Notes under the pieces: model-generated
The model's input: the letters and a program-made list of their open reading frames with translations, nothing else
The model's database searches: none
What the model was told of the DNA's origin: nothing
Translations under genes and position numbers: made by a program
Assembly: GCF_001598295.1 (NCBI RefSeq)
Contig: NZ_BCYR01000001.1
Span: forward strand, 248,001 to 312,000
Reading direction: 5' to 3'
DNA length: 64,000 nucleotides
Source: Klebsiella ornithinolytica NBRC 105727 = ATCC 31898
GTDB taxonomy: Bacteria; Pseudomonadota; Gammaproteobacteria; Enterobacterales; Enterobacteriaceae
Part shown: piece by piece, positions 35,075-45,394 of the stretch
How the letters are laid out: each line of letters starts with the position of its first letter
How positions within the stretch are numbered: position 1 is the first letter of the stretch

Positions 35075-36769
35075 TCATTTCCGCAAACCAGCGCACGACG
35101 GCAAATCGTTAAAGCAGACCTGGTTGCGTCCATTTTGTTTGGCGAGGTAGAGCCGGTGATCGGCCGTTGACTGCAGGTTTTCAAAATTAAATCCGGCACA
35201 ATCATCGCTGCTGCTGACCCCCAGTGAAGCACTGATCCGCAAACTGGTGTCGTTGCAGAGCAGAATTTCACGGCTGTAAATGCGGATGCGGATACGTTCG
35301 GCGATGGCTGTTGCCACCTGTAAGGTGGTGTCAGGCATCACAACACAGAACTCTTCACCGCCGACGCGGCCAGCCAGATCGCCTTCACGGATATTGCTCG
35401 CGATGGTACTGGCAACCAGCGACAGTACCCGGTCGCCCGCCTGGTGCCCGTGCTGGTCATTCACCTTCTTAAAGTAATCGAGATCGAGCTGGATCACCGA
35501 GATCGGCCGCCCCGTCCGCTCGCACATTCTGGTGGTAGCGATTGCCCTTTCAAATAAGGCCCCGCGATTCAACAGGCGGGTTAACGCGTCATGCCAGGCC
35601 TGCCACTCCAGCGACTTTTGCAAAACACTCATATTACGCACCATCCGCAGAATCACCAGCCAGGAGATGATCAGCATCAGCGTAAAGAGTAGCCACATCA
35701 GCGTCAGCGCAATAGTAATGGTCCCGAAAGCACCGCGCACGCCTTCCTGCAGCGTATGGATCCTCAGCAGCACGCCATCAAAGTTGTTTAATTTCTGCCA
35801 GCTGATATAGCGCGTTAATAAACGAATCCCCCCCTGGTTTTGATGCAAAAACGCGTAGCTAAGCATCGCCTGTTCACGGGCGGACAACAGGGTCAGTACA
35901 TTCCCCGACGCCGAGGATGCAATCAGGTTAAGCCGACTATCATACAGCTGATATTCCCCCTCCTGGCCCCCCTTAATGGCGCTGACCAGAAACGCTTTCA
36001 TCTCTCGCACCGAAAAATCCATCGACAGCACCCCGAGCCAGTCATGTCGGAAATCAAGGGGAATGGAGGCCGTCACTACCGGATCGTCGTTTTGCGCATG
36101 CTCATCGAGAACGGTCTGCCAGAACACGCCGCGACCGGGATTATTGCGCTGCGATTGCCGGGTAAACCACGGGGCGGCGATCGCATGGGTATATAACGTC
36201 TGGGCCTGTACCGCGTTTTTTGGCAACGTGGTGCTGGTAAAAAAACCGCTGCGCGAAATGTACAGCATGCGTTCGTTAAATCCGCGGTTATTCTCGACCA
36301 GACGCAGGAGATACCCCAGCTCCAGAACCGCCATCAGCTCATTACCGGTCAGGGCATCGTTGCGCGAGAGCGAGCTCTGACTGTCGACAAAGTCATCGGA
36401 AACGCCATACACCGGCAGAGTACGCCGGTTATGTAACGCCACGGACCAGATCGGTTCATGGCGTTTGCTCATGTATTCCTGTTCTGCATTACGCAAAATC
36501 TCAAAATCCAGCGGCGTTTCCAGCGCCGACTGCATCCCGTTGCGAAAAAACACCATTCTGTCGATGTTGAACAGCAGCAGACTGTCCAGTTCATCGGCGA
36601 CGTTTTCAAGATTGTTGCGCTGGTTTGTGACGTAGGCCCCTTCCAACACCATCACTTCGCGCCAGATCAGGAGCGTAGAAAAAAAGAGTACTGCGACAAA
36701 ACAATAATTAACCACATGTCCCGGGCGAGAAACGCGGCGAAGTTTTCTTACCCACAGTGGTTTATCCAT
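35075..36769 (-). CDS. dgcQ: Diguanylate cyclase DgcQ (YedQ)
   Basis: DgcQ makes cyclic di-GMP from two GTP and in enterobacteria promotes cellulose production. The 564-residue protein has an N-terminal membrane helix (about 18-38), a periplasmic CHASE7-type sensor domain (about 40-345), a second membrane helix (about 347-372) and a GGDEF domain. The active site is GGEEF (about 470-474), with the inhibitory RxxD site (REGD) five residues upstream, so it should be active and product-inhibited. I prefer ATG 36769 (MDKPLWVRKL), with GAGAG before it; the longer frame starts with TTG. It lies between dsrA and yodC. Confidence 0.94.
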   Translation of the reverse strand: MDKPLWVRKLRRVSRPGHVVNYCFVAVLFFSTLLIWREVMVLEGAYVTNQRNNLENVADELDSLLLFNIDRMVFFRNGMQSALETPLDFEILRNAEQEYMSKRHEPIWSVALHNRRTLPVYGVSDDFVDSQSSLSRNDALTGNELMAVLELGYLLRLVENNRGFNERMLYISRSGFFTSTTLPKNAVQAQTLYTHAIAAPWFTRQSQRNNPGRGVFWQTVLDEHAQNDDPVVTASIPLDFRHDWLGVLSMDFSVREMKAFLVSAIKGGQEGEYQLYDSRLNLIASSASGNVLTLLSAREQAMLSYAFLHQNQGGIRLLTRYISWQKLNNFDGVLLRIHTLQEGVRGAFGTITIALTLMWLLFTLMLIISWLVILRMVRNMSVLQKSLEWQAWHDALTRLLNRGALFERAIATTRMCERTGRPISVIQLDLDYFKKVNDQHGHQAGDRVLSLVASTIASNIREGDLAGRVGGEEFCVVMPDTTLQVATAIAERIRIRIYSREILLCNDTSLRISASLGVSSSDDCAGFNFENLQSTADHRLYLAKQNGRNQVCFNDLPSCAGLRK

Positions 36770-36843
36770 TGTTCTCTCGCAGTACAATCAAAGCAACAAA
36801 CGTCATCAACGCTCCCTGTTGGTTAACTAAGCAGCATAACGAC

Positions 36844-36871
36844 AAAGCGCCCGGCTTTTGCCGGGCGCTAT
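36844..36871. terminator. Terminator after yodC
   Basis: AGCGCCCGGC / GCCGGGCGCT form a strong stem with a 4-base loop, just downstream of the yodC stop. Confidence 0.8.
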
Positions 36872-36876
36872 AGGGG

Positions 36877-37056
36877 TCAGGCACTCTTCTGTCGCTGCCC
36901 TTCCCCACGCACTAACTCATCTTCACGAAACGCCTCGCGTTTTACGACATAACCGTCGTACCAACGACACTCGACCATTCCGCTGGCGAAGCCCGTCACA
37001 ACCATGCGCGGCCCTCCGCTTTTTCGCCTCACTTCATCACTGACCAACAATACCAT
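36877..37056 (-). CDS. yodC: YodC family small protein
   Basis: This 59-residue protein reads MVLLVSDEVRRKSGGPRMVV, then TGFASGMVECRWYDGYVVKR and EAFREDELV. It matches E. coli YodC (60 residues), a DUF2158-type small beta-rich protein of unknown function. It lies between dgcQ and yedI, as in E. coli. It was read from the sequence, because it is shorter than the usual cut-off. Confidence 0.92.
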   Translation of the reverse strand: MVLLVSDEVRRKSGGPRMVVTGFASGMVECRWYDGYVVKREAFREDELVRGEGQRQKSA

Positions 37057-37132
37057 TTTTTAGTCCGTCATCTGGGAGAAACCGTTTCACCATAGACGAA
37101 GCTGAGCAATTTTGCATAATCGCCGGGCGATT

Positions 37133-38044
37133 TTACTCTGCCGTAGCGCGAAAGCCGCTGATAACCTTCACGCCCGCCAGCACTACCGCACCGACGATAA
37201 AGCCCAGCACCAGGTGGACGCCGGTCGGCAGCAGTGAGGCGATGAGGGCGGACTGTTCACCAGCCCACTGTTCAACCGCATGATGAAGCGGCGCGATGCC
37301 GTGTACGATAATGCCGCCGCCGACCAGAAACATCGCCAGTGTCCCGACGATGGAGAGCAGCTTCATCAGGCGCGGCGCAACCGCCAGTAACCCGTTACCG
37401 ACCCAGCGCGCCAGCGCGCTGCTCTTCTTCACCAGCCAGTAGCCCATATCATCCAGCTTCACGATAATGCCGACCAGACCGTACACGCCAACGGTCACCA
37501 GGATGGCAATCCCGGAGAGAATCAGAATCTGATTGAGCAGCGGCGCATCGGCCACGATTCCCAGCGTAATGGCCACGATTTCAGCGGACAGAATAAAGTC
37601 TGTGCGTATCGCCCCTTTCACTTTATCGCGTTCAAAGGCCTGCGGATCTTGCTGCGCCAGCGCTTCCAGACGCTGCTGACGGGCCTGCGGATCTTCCTTG
37701 TGTTTGCGCGCCTGCAGACTGTGCAGCACTTTCTCAACGCCTTCGTAGCACAGGAATGCGCCGCCCAGCATCAGCAATGGCGTAATCGCCCAGGGAATAA
37801 ACGCGCTGATCAGTAAGGCCAACGGCACTAAAATCACTTTATTGACCAACGATCCCTTTGCAACGCCCCAGACAACGGGGAGCTCACGATTGGCCCGTAC
37901 GCCCGTCACCTGCTGAGCATTGAGAGAGAGATCGTCTCCCAGTACGCCGGCCGTTTTTTTCGCTGCCAGTTTCCCCATCACGGAGATATCGTCAAGCAAG
38001 GTGGCGATATCATCCAACAGCGTTAAAAGACTACTTCCTGCCAA
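37133..38044 (-). CDS. yedI: YedI inner-membrane protein (DUF808)
   Basis: This 303-residue inner-membrane protein of the DUF808 family starts [21 protein letters not shown] and has about six hydrophobic helices. Function is unknown. Length and sequence match E. coli YedI (305). It is divergent from yedA, as in E. coli. Confidence 0.93.
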   Translation of the reverse strand: MAGSSLLTLLDDIATLLDDISVMGKLAAKKTAGVLGDDLSLNAQQVTGVRANRELPVVWGVAKGSLVNKVILVPLALLISAFIPWAITPLLMLGGAFLCYEGVEKVLHSLQARKHKEDPQARQQRLEALAQQDPQAFERDKVKGAIRTDFILSAEIVAITLGIVADAPLLNQILILSGIAILVTVGVYGLVGIIVKLDDMGYWLVKKSSALARWVGNGLLAVAPRLMKLLSIVGTLAMFLVGGGIIVHGIAPLHHAVEQWAGEQSALIASLLPTGVHLVLGFIVGAVVLAGVKVISGFRATAE

Positions 38045-38272
38045 AATTGTATTCCTTCATTTATTGAGGGTTAATCCCCTGGCGTCCAGCCGCAGCCTGA
38101 ACGCTTAGCGGCCATGTCCGCATAAGTATGAGGTAAAAGTGCTTTTTCGCCCAGAGATGCGCGGAGTCAATATAAATTTAACAATTATCGATCAATTAAA
38201 GCGCTCGCCAGCGCAGTAGTTTTCACGTTTACTATATGTCTCCTTTCTATCTCTGTACCGTCGTGAGGACGT

Positions 38273-39184
38273 ATGTCTACCCGCCAGCTTCTGCCCCTTA
38301 TCGGCGCCCTGTTTGCGCTTTATATCATCTGGGGATCGACCTATTTTGCCATTGCCATTGGCGTTGCCAGCTGGCCGCCGTTGATGATGGCCGGTATCCG
38401 TTTTCTCTCCGCCGGCGGGCTACTGCTCGCTTATTTGCTGGCAACCGGCCACTCGCTTCCACCGCTCAGGCCTCTGCTCAATGCGGCGCTGATCGGCATC
38501 CTGCTGCTGGCCGTCGGCAATGGTTTTGTCACCCTGGCCGAGCACCAGCATGTGCCTTCTGGCATTGCGGCGGTCATGGTGGCGACCGTGCCGCTCTTCA
38601 CGCTCTGCTTTAGCCGTTTTTTTGGTATCACCACCCGCAAGATTGAGTGGTTGGGGATTGCTATTGGTCTGGCGGGCATCATTCTGCTTAACAGCGGCGG
38701 GAATCTGAGCGGTAATCCGTGGGGGGCGCTGTTGATCCTTATCGGTTCAATGAGCTGGGCATTTGGTTCGGTTTACGGCTCCCGAATTGAGCTTCCGACG
38801 GGCATGATGGCTGGGGCGATTGAAATGCTCGCCGCGGGCGTGGTCCTGGCGGTCGCCTCCTGGGCGACCGGCGAAACCCTGAGTCAAATGCCGTCATGGT
38901 CCAGTATTTTTGCCGTTGCCTATCTGGCGATTTTTGGTTCTCTTATCGCCATTAACGCCTACATGTATTTAATTCGTAACGTTACCCCCGCCGTCGCCAC
39001 CAGCTACGCTTACGTGAATCCCGTGGTGGCGGTCCTGCTGGGGACCGGATTTGCCGGAGAGAGCCTTTCGTCCATCGAGTGGCTGGCGCTGGGCGTCATT
39101 ATTTTTGCCGTGGTGCTGGTCACGCTGGGGAAATACCTGTTCCCCGCCCGAGCTGAAGTTACGCCTTGTGAGGTGGAGAAGTAA
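38273..39184 (+). CDS. yedA: YedA, EamA-family transporter
   Basis: This 303-residue inner-membrane exporter of the drug/metabolite transporter superfamily has two EamA repeats (about residues 10-140 and 155-290) and ten hydrophobic helices. Known signatures are the IWGSTYFAIAIGV start and the PVVAVLLGTGFAGESL end of repeat two. In E. coli YedA overexpression affects several amino acids; the natural substrate is unknown. Its 3' end overlaps the vsr 3' end by 26 bases, tail to tail. Confidence 0.93.
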   Translation: MSTRQLLPLIGALFALYIIWGSTYFAIAIGVASWPPLMMAGIRFLSAGGLLLAYLLATGHSLPPLRPLLNAALIGILLLAVGNGFVTLAEHQHVPSGIAAVMVATVPLFTLCFSRFFGITTRKIEWLGIAIGLAGIILLNSGGNLSGNPWGALLILIGSMSWAFGSVYGSRIELPTGMMAGAIEMLAAGVVLAVASWATGETLSQMPSWSSIFAVAYLAIFGSLIAINAYMYLIRNVTPAVATSYAYVNPVVAVLLGTGFAGESLSSIEWLALGVIIFAVVLVTLGKYLFPARAEVTPCEVEK

Positions 39185-39659
39185 GCTCTGGCTCGCCAAT
39201 GCCCTGCGTGTCGATCTGCGCGCGGTGACCGCCGCCGCAGATCCACTCTTCCAGACGCTCAGTCAGCGCCTCATCGCTCAGCTTCAGTCGCCCGCGCAGC
39301 GCACATTCCCAGACGATCAGCACCCGCCACCCCTGCTCTTGCAAGCGCATGATATCGCGGCTATCGCGCGCGACGTTCTTGCCAATTTTCTCCAGCCAGA
39401 ACGCCGTGCGCGTTGCGGGCACTTTAAACAGATAGCAACGATGGTGATGCCAGAAACAGCCGTGGGCAAAGATAGCGCAGCGGTACTCTGGCACGACAAA
39501 ATCCGGCCGCCCCGGCAGGGTCGCATCCTGAACGGTAAACGTAAATCCGGCCTGAGCGAGCAGCGCGGCAAGGCGTTTTTCGATCGCCGTATCGCGCTGG
39601 CCAATCGCCCGCATGTTTTTACTGCGCGTGGCTTTATCGTGGACGTCCACCGGCTTCAT
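39159..39659 (-). CDS. vsr: Very short patch repair endonuclease Vsr
   Basis: Vsr nicks next to the T of T:G mismatches in the Dcm sequence context and so repairs deaminated 5-methylcytosine. The 166-residue product starts [19 protein letters not shown]. Core motifs are [12 protein letters not shown] (catalytic Asp, about residue 53) and the Zn/His segment [10 protein letters not shown] (about 66-75). The ATG at 39659 lies inside the 3' end of dcm in another frame (26-base overlap), the same overlapping arrangement as in E. coli. Confidence 0.96.
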   Translation of the reverse strand: MKPVDVHDKATRSKNMRAIGQRDTAIEKRLAALLAQAGFTFTVQDATLPGRPDFVVPEYRCAIFAHGCFWHHHRCYLFKVPATRTAFWLEKIGKNVARDSRDIMRLQEQGWRVLIVWECALRGRLKLSDEALTERLEEWICGGGHRAQIDTQGIGEPELTSPPHKA

Positions 39660-41106
39660 CCTCGGATTCACGCTGCGCCACGGCCTGCGCGATTCGCGGC
39701 GCAAGTAATTTCGCGACGGCCGCAAACACCGGCACCACCACCGAATTGCCGAACTGACGATAGGCCTGGGTATCGGAAACCGGAATGCGGAAGCGATAGC
39801 CCTGCGGGCTTTCAAACCCCATCAACCGCGCACATTCGCGCGGCGTCAGCCGGCGCGGACGACGAAGCTGATTTTGCGCATCGTCGAAGTGTTGTTCGCC
39901 CAACGGGCGGTCCCAGCCGCGATCGACCAGAATCTCGGCTCCGTCTTTGTAATAGCGTGCGGATAGCGTGCGCGCCACGCTCTGAGGATTGCGCGGATCA
40001 ACCAGGCCGTAACCGAACCCGTTGCCCAGCGCCTGATGCTTGCGCGCATAGTGATACAGATACTTCCACAGCACCGGCGTCAGAATAAATTTAGCATCCA
40101 CCGTCGGTTCCAGCAGATCGCCAAAGGTCGGCCGCGCGGTCGGGTAATATTTTGAGATATCGCGCAAGGTAAAACCGTCGTGCAGCTGGAGATCGCGACG
40201 GAAGCCCACCAGTACAATACGTTCGCGGTGCTGGGGTAAGAAATGACGTCCATCGATCACTTTCGGATCGTCGGCGCCGCTGTGGTCGGCATCGGAGACT
40301 TCATAACCCAGTTCATCCAGCGTCTGCATGATAATGCGGAATGTCCGTCCTTTATCATGGCTTTTCAGGTTTTTAACGTTCTCCAGTACAAAGATGGCAG
40401 GCCTGCGGGCGGCGATAATTCTGACCACATCAAAGAACAGCGTTCCCTGGGTTTCACACGCGAAACCGTGGGCCCGGCCCAGCGCATTTTTCTTCGATAC
40501 CCCGGCGAGCGAAAAAGGCTGGCAAGGAAAGCCCGCCAGCAGAACATCGTGGGGAGGAATGGTCTCGCGAATATGCTGCGCGGCTTGTTCATCGCTGACA
40601 TCCGGGCGATGGCTGAGGGTAATATCACGAATGTCTTCGTTGAAGCGGTGCTGATTCGGGTCACAATACCAGTTGGCTTTGTAGGTGCGCACCGCGTGCT
40701 TATTCCATTCGCTGGTGAAAACACACTGCCCGCGGATCGCCTCAAAGCCGCTGCGGATCCCGCCGATTCCCGCAAAGAGATCGACGAACCGAAAAGCATA
40801 ACGGGGATGGTGGGCCGGCGGTGGCGGCAGCAGCGTTGCCAGACGGGCATACTCATTGGCCGTAATACGGCTAGCCGCCCGCTGAACCGTCGCCACGCGT
40901 TTTAAGATCGCCGGGCTCCAGTGGCGATCGCCAACGGCCAGCAGAAATGCCACCAGCGTTTTCACATCGTATATTGCCATCAGCTGGCGTAACAGCGCCT
41001 GAGCCTCTTCCCCGGCAGGTTCCGGAGGCAACAACAGGCTCTTTTCCTTCGATAAATTTTGCGGCATACCCTCAACCAGCCCGGACAATTTTGCAGAGAT
41101 TACCAT
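39634..41106 (-). CDS. dcm: DNA-cytosine methyltransferase Dcm
   Basis: Dcm methylates the inner C of CCWGG. The 490-residue enzyme has the ordered motifs of C5-methyltransferases: I ([16 protein letters not shown], about 90-105), IV with the catalytic Cys ([11 protein letters not shown], about 190), VI (LENVKN), VIII ([10 protein letters not shown]) and X ([13 protein letters not shown]). The N-terminus before motif I is longer than in E. coli (472 residues); ATG 41106 lacks a clear ribosome site, and ATG 41067 is an alternative. It forms the vsr-dcm overlapping pair. Confidence 0.95.
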   Translation of the reverse strand: MVISAKLSGLVEGMPQNLSKEKSLLLPPEPAGEEAQALLRQLMAIYDVKTLVAFLLAVGDRHWSPAILKRVATVQRAASRITANEYARLATLLPPPPAHHPRYAFRFVDLFAGIGGIRSGFEAIRGQCVFTSEWNKHAVRTYKANWYCDPNQHRFNEDIRDITLSHRPDVSDEQAAQHIRETIPPHDVLLAGFPCQPFSLAGVSKKNALGRAHGFACETQGTLFFDVVRIIAARRPAIFVLENVKNLKSHDKGRTFRIIMQTLDELGYEVSDADHSGADDPKVIDGRHFLPQHRERIVLVGFRRDLQLHDGFTLRDISKYYPTARPTFGDLLEPTVDAKFILTPVLWKYLYHYARKHQALGNGFGYGLVDPRNPQSVARTLSARYYKDGAEILVDRGWDRPLGEQHFDDAQNQLRRPRRLTPRECARLMGFESPQGYRFRIPVSDTQAYRQFGNSVVVPVFAAVAKLLAPRIAQAVAQRESEDEAGGRPR

Positions 41107-41123
41107 AAATCATGCGGGCAGTT

Positions 41124-41819
41124 TCAGGCCAGTGGCTCAAAGCGCCTTAAAACCGCCTCATCGACCGACAGTGGGTCGCCGCGAAGTTCAGCGCTAAGCT
41201 TGGCCATAAATTGCACGAGGAAGCGCGCATTATGTATCGCCATCTCTTTTCCTTTGTCCGTTTGCATCGTGTCGGGTAAACGCAACAGCTTGCACTGGAA
41301 ATGGTCCAGCGCATATTTTTTGTCATCCAGTTTACGCTGGTCAGCAAAGGGATCGTCAGCATCAAACAGGATGTTGTTCAGCGCCCCGGAGACCGCGAAG
41401 ACGCGGGCCAGACCAATTGCGCCAAGCGCCTCCAGCCGATCGGCGTCCTGGACAATTTTCGCCTCCGCGCTTTGTGGGGAAATACCGGCACTGAAACTGT
41501 GCGCTTCAATCGCATGATAAACGGCTGGATAGCGGTCGCGCGGAAAATCGGGGAATGACGACTGGAGAATAGCCAGCGTTTTTTCTGCCGCCATCACCGA
41601 GGAGCGGCTGCGCTCGGGATGGTTTTTCGGCAGGCTAACAATGTCATGAAAATAACAGGCGGTCAGAATGACCAGGCGATCGGCCTGACTCTCTTCAGCC
41701 AGCCGCTGCGCGGTTCCCCACACGCGACGAAAGTGCGAAATGTCGTGGGCGGAGTCGCCCTGGGTGAGATGTCCCGCAAGCCAGGCTTCAAAGCGTTGCT
41801 GCCAGTCTAGTTGTTGCAT
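41124..41819 (-). CDS. yedJ: YedJ, HD-domain phosphohydrolase
   Basis: This 231-residue HD-superfamily metal-dependent phosphohydrolase has the ligands HDISHFRRV (about 24-32), ACYFHDIV (about 50-57) and [12 protein letters not shown] (about 125-136). Substrate is unknown; nucleotides or (p)ppGpp-like compounds are family possibilities. I use ATG 41819 with AGAGGAA before it, giving the E. coli length. It lies upstream of dcm on the same strand, as in E. coli. Confidence 0.93.
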   Translation of the reverse strand: MQQLDWQQRFEAWLAGHLTQGDSAHDISHFRRVWGTAQRLAEESQADRLVILTACYFHDIVSLPKNHPERSRSSVMAAEKTLAILQSSFPDFPRDRYPAVYHAIEAHSFSAGISPQSAEAKIVQDADRLEALGAIGLARVFAVSGALNNILFDADDPFADQRKLDDKKYALDHFQCKLLRLPDTMQTDKGKEMAIHNARFLVQFMAKLSAELRGDPLSVDEAVLRRFEPLA

Positions 41820-41860
41820 ACGCGTTCCTCTGAGAGAAGTCAGCGTTGAGCATAGCAACT

Positions 41861-42142
41861 TTAATCGTGTTGTTCATGCATCCTGGGGTCAGGGCGGGTG
41901 TACCAGGCTATCGCCCCCAGAATAGCGCCAACCACGCTCAGCACAAGGAACCCGAGCAGAGCGCCAAGCCACTTACCTGACGTCGATCCCAGATCGCCGT
42001 CAATTGTCGCACCGGGGACACTTTCTATTTTGCCAACGACCCACCAGTAGCGCGCCATTGCCCACAGAAAGTAACCACAAAAGGCATAAAAGACCCACAG
42101 GGCAAGTTTCCCACCCGGGCTTCGTTTCGCTTTCTGCTCCAT
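41861..42142 (-). CDS. Small membrane protein of unknown function
   Basis: This 93-residue protein has two hydrophobic segments ([20 protein letters not shown] and [20 protein letters not shown]). The loop between them ([17 protein letters not shown]) is probably periplasmic. It has no signal peptide and no family that I recognise with certainty. The start ATG 42142 has a good AAAGGAGAGGAG ribosome site. It lies directly upstream of yedJ, with 41 bases between the reading frames, and may share a transcript with it. Confidence 0.75.
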   Translation of the reverse strand: MEQKAKRSPGGKLALWVFYAFCGYFLWAMARYWWVVGKIESVPGATIDGDLGSTSGKWLGALLGFLVLSVVGAILGAIAWYTRPDPRMHEQHD

Positions 42143-42614
42143 TAACTCCTCTCCTTTAACTGACAACGAAACCGCGGCACCCGGCAAAAAAGGTGACGCA
42201 CGTCACATTATACTGTGAAAAAGATAACGAAACAGCACCTTCCTCCGGTGAACAAGCGCTTTTAACCATCGCGAGATAGCGATACTTACGTGCCACTGCA
42301 GCACAGGATTTATTATCCATCGCCATAAATCTGTGGCGGATAATAATAACCAGCACGCTGGCTCACTACCGTTCGTATAGCGGAGAGATATTTCCCCATC
42401 CTCAAAGCCCGTATAAATCCGCACGCACATTGCAGCATCACGCATTATCCGAGAATTAAATAACCCACCCAAATCATTTAAATGACACTCATAATTTATG
42501 ATAATTAAATTAATGACATGAATACATCACCACAAACACCTAACATATTGTTATTAAAAACAATAAACCACAAAAATACATCATTTCAAAATGATAAATT
42601 TTTAATATAAAAAT

Positions 42615-42632
42615 TCAAAATGAAACATTTTG
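42615..42632 (+). promoter_or_regulatory. Candidate OmpR site upstream of the porin gene
   Basis: TGAAACAT (42621-42628) within an AT-rich context matches the core of OmpR boxes found at ompC/ompF-type genes. The 615-base gap before the porin is very AT-rich and probably H-NS bound. I see no gene in it. Confidence 0.4.
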
Positions 42633-42757
42633 CAATATTGGATATAATTTATTTACATTTTTATTTTAAATAAAATTGAACCTTGCCGATACTATGAAAT
42701 TGCTTTTTGCAACACGCACACCTATTCATATTAATGATGATTAAAAGGGAATATATA

Positions 42758-43828
42758 ATGAAAAGAAAAACACTGGCACTTTTGATTCCGGCATTATTAG
42801 TGGCCGGAACCGTCAATGCAGCAGAAATCTACAATAAGAACGGAAACAAGCTGGATTTCTACGGCAAAATGGTGGGTGAACACATTTTCACCAACACCGA
42901 TCGCAACAACAGTGACAATAACTCCAAGGATACCACTTATGCCCGTTTCGGCGTAAAAGGTGAAACGCAGATTAACAGCGATCTGACCGGCTATGGACAG
43001 TTTGAATACAACATCAAAGCCGATAAACCAGAAGGCGAACAGGGTAGCGCAACGCGTCTGGCGTTTGCTGGTTTAAGATTCGCCAACTACGGCTCATTTG
43101 ATTATGGTCGTAACTATGGTCTGGTTTATGACGCGGCGGGTTACACCGATATGCTGGTCGAATGGGGTGGCGATGGCCTGGTAGCAACCGACAACTTTAT
43201 GACGGCTCGCACCAACGGCGTCGCCACTTATCGTAACAGCGACTTTTTCGGCCTGGTTGATGGCCTGACAATCGCACTGCAATATCAGGGTAAAAATAAT
43301 AACCGCGATCGTTTGAAAGCTAACGGTGACGGGTATAGCACGTCAGTCGATTACAACATCGATGGATTTGGTTTTGCCGCCGCATACAGCAATTCAGACC
43401 GTACCGACGAGCAGGCGGCAGATCGTAAAGGTGAAACCGCAGAAGTCTGGAGTTTAGCCACCAAGTATGATGCCAATAGCCTTTACACGGCGGTGATGTA
43501 TGCCGAATCGCATAATATGACGCCAATGGAAAATGGCGTTTTCGCCAACAAAACGCAGAATATCGAGGCCGTTGTTCAGTACCAGTTTGATTTTGGTCTG
43601 CGCCCTTCTCTCGGCTATGTTTATGCAAAAGGCAAAGATCTCGGCACTAATGGCGACAAGACTGCCGAAATGAAGAATTATATCGAGCTGGGTACCTGGT
43701 ACTACTTCAACAAAAACTTCAATGTCTACAGTGCTTACAAATTTAACCTGATCGATCACAAAGACAGCATCGTAACTGGTGCCGCCGAAGACAATCAGTT
43801 TGCTGTCGGTATTACCTATCAGTTCTGA
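42758..43828 (+). CDS. General porin of the OmpC/OmpF/OmpS family
   Basis: This trimeric outer-membrane porin has 356 residues. I start it at ATG 42758 (MKRKTLALLIPALLVAGTVN), which gives a typical signal peptide cleaved after NAA and a mature start AEIYNKNGNKLDFYGKM. The constriction-loop motif reads VEWGGDGLVATDNFMT (PEFGGDT in classical porins), and the last residues AVGITYQF form the C-terminal signal for BAM-dependent insertion. It sits where E. coli has the yedS locus, so it is the orthologue position of yedS/ompS1, not of ompC or ompF. Expression is probably low and H-NS/OmpR controlled, given the AT-rich leader. Confidence 0.9.
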   Translation: MKRKTLALLIPALLVAGTVNAAEIYNKNGNKLDFYGKMVGEHIFTNTDRNNSDNNSKDTTYARFGVKGETQINSDLTGYGQFEYNIKADKPEGEQGSATRLAFAGLRFANYGSFDYGRNYGLVYDAAGYTDMLVEWGGDGLVATDNFMTARTNGVATYRNSDFFGLVDGLTIALQYQGKNNNRDRLKANGDGYSTSVDYNIDGFGFAAAYSNSDRTDEQAADRKGETAEVWSLATKYDANSLYTAVMYAESHNMTPMENGVFANKTQNIEAVVQYQFDFGLRPSLGYVYAKGKDLGTNGDKTAEMKNYIELGTWYYFNKNFNVYSAYKFNLIDHKDSIVTGAAEDNQFAVGITYQF

Positions 43829-43840
43829 TGCAATTTACGT

Positions 43841-43872
43841 TTTAAAGCCCGCCGCGTGCGGGCTTTGTTTTT
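43841..43872 (+). terminator. Porin gene terminator
   Basis: AAAGCCCGC / GCGGGCTTT pair around a short loop, followed by a T-rich run. The following 250 bases up to the tRNA show no gene. Confidence 0.85.
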
Positions 43873-44122
43873 CAGATTCGACTTCTGCCCTGCCCACCTG
43901 CTCTTGCCTTAACGTCAGCACCCCCCCCTTCTCTCATCTATAGCGACGAGGAGAGAAATCTTCTGCCAGCAGGAAGCATTCGGATATCCTCGAGGTAAGC
44001 CCTTCCCGTCGACGAGAAATCAGAGGATGATGATTGATGGACTTGCGACGCTCCGTTATACCAACACAATAGAAGTGTGTGACGCGGGTCGTTGAAAGGA
44101 ATTGACGTAAGTGTTTGAATAG

Positions 44123-44212
44123 TGGCGGAGAGAGGGGGATTTGAACCCCCGGTAGAGTTGCCCCTACTCCGGTTTTCGAGACCGGTCCGTTCAGCCGCTC
44201 CGGCATCTCTCC
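44123..44212 (-). tRNA. serU: tRNA-Ser (CGA)
   Basis: This is a 90-base class II tRNA with a long variable arm, anticodon CGA in CGGTCTCGAAAACCG and encoded CCA. It lies upstream of mtfA on the opposite strand, as serU does in E. coli. Confidence 0.96.
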
Positions 44213-44299
44213 GCTGAGGTTGCTATAATGCCAGGTTCTTTGGCACTTTAATAGTTCCTGTCTCTTTAATTATGTTCAAGTGACGACTTTGCGAGCAAT

Positions 44300-45100
44300 A
44301 TGATGTTTAAATGGCCCTGGAAAGTAGATGAAGAGTCCGGCAACGCAGAAATGCCCTGGGAACACGCGCTTGCCATTCCTGTTTTAGCCAATCTTTCTGC
44401 GCAAGAGCAGCAGGAACTGGTGCAGATGGCGGCACGCTTTCTGCAACAAAAACGCCTGGTTGCCCTGCAAGGGCTTGAACTCACTCCGCTGCAAAACGCC
44501 CGCATTGCCCTGCTGTTCTGTTTGCCGGTTCTTGAGCTTGGCATTGAGTGGCTGGATGGCTTCCACGAGGTGCTAATCTACCCTGCCCCATTCGTGGTTG
44601 ATGATGAATGGGAAGACGATATTGGTCTGGTCCACAATCAACGGATTGTCCAGTCCGGCCAGAGCTGGCAACAAGGGCCAATCATCCTGAACTGGCTGGA
44701 TATTCAGGACTCTTTCGATGCATCTGGTTTCAACCTTATCGTGCACGAAGTTGCACATAAGCTGGATATGCGCAATGGCGATCGCGCCAGCGGCGTGCCG
44801 CTGATTCCGTTACGTGAAGTCGCCGGCTGGGAGCACGACCTCCACGCGGCGATGAACAACATTCAGGATGAGATCGATCTGGTTGGCGAGAGCGCCGCCA
44901 GTATTGACGCCTATGCGGCGACCGACCCGGCCGAGTGTTTTGCCGTGTTATCCGAATATTTCTTTAGCGCACCAGAGCTGTTTGCCCCGCGCTTTCCGGC
45001 TCTTTGGCAGCGTTTTTGCCATTTCTATCGCCAGGATCCCTTACAAAGATTACGTGAGAATGGCCGGCTAGATACAGATGACGAACACCTTGTGCACTAA
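44300..45100 (+). CDS. mtfA: Mlc titration factor A, zinc peptidase MtfA
   Basis: MtfA binds and titrates the glucose repressor Mlc, which raises ptsG expression, and is itself a zinc metallopeptidase. The 266-residue product has the gluzincin motif HEVAHKLD (about residue 149-156) and the downstream Glu ligand in [18 protein letters not shown] (about 200-217). Length and sequence match E. coli MtfA (265). It lies between serU and tRNA-Asn, as in E. coli. Confidence 0.95.
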   Translation: MMFKWPWKVDEESGNAEMPWEHALAIPVLANLSAQEQQELVQMAARFLQQKRLVALQGLELTPLQNARIALLFCLPVLELGIEWLDGFHEVLIYPAPFVVDDEWEDDIGLVHNQRIVQSGQSWQQGPIILNWLDIQDSFDASGFNLIVHEVAHKLDMRNGDRASGVPLIPLREVAGWEHDLHAAMNNIQDEIDLVGESAASIDAYAATDPAECFAVLSEYFFSAPELFAPRFPALWQRFCHFYRQDPLQRLRENGRLDTDDEHLVH

Positions 45101-45153
45101 AACAACGAGTTGACTTAAATTTAACCATTTGAATCAGTGAGTTAATTTTAGTG

Positions 45154-45182
45154 TTGACACAAAAATGCCAGGCCAGTAGTAT
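45154..45182 (+). promoter_or_regulatory. tRNA-Asn promoter (first copy)
   Basis: A perfect -35 TTGACA (45154-45159) lies 17 bases from -10 TAGTAT (45177-45182), 19 bases upstream of the tRNA. Confidence 0.85.
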
Positions 45183-45200
45183 GCGCCTCGTTCACACGAT

Positions 45201-45276
45201 TCCTCTGTAGTTCAGTCGGTAGAACGGCGGACTGTTAATCCGTATGTCACTGGTTCGAGTCCAGTCAGAGGAGCCA
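45201..45276 (+). tRNA. tRNA-Asn (GUU), first copy
   Basis: This is a 76-base tRNA with anticodon GUU in GGACTGTTAATCC and encoded CCA. It is identical to the copy at 55529-55604, and the flanks also match (about 12 bases before and 45 after). It lies directly after mtfA, the position of asnT in E. coli. Confidence 0.97.
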
Positions 45277-45283
45277 TATTTAA

Positions 45284-45318
45284 GAAGCCCGTTTAAGGAA
45301 ACTTAAGCGGGCTTTTTG
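45284..45318. terminator. tRNA-Asn terminator (first copy)
   Basis: AGCCCG(T)TTAAG / CTTAAGCGGGCT form a long stem followed by a T run. It also faces the convergent sugar operon. Confidence 0.85.
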
Positions 45319-45394
45319 CTTTTCAGCCTTCTTCTGAAGACAAATCAGCTGTTAGTTTTGCCATACAAAAGGCTCTGGATGGCGGAAGACCTGT

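Noticed and set aside
39849..40049. Frames inside dcm on both strands
   Set aside because: They lie wholly within dcm, whose catalytic motifs are complete and in order, so they are shadows.
42203..42472. 89-codon minus-strand frame upstream of the porin
   Set aside because: No ribosome site, no recognisable family, and part of an AT-rich promoter region. The RseX small RNA known between yedR and yedS in E. coli may lie here, but I could not recognise it.
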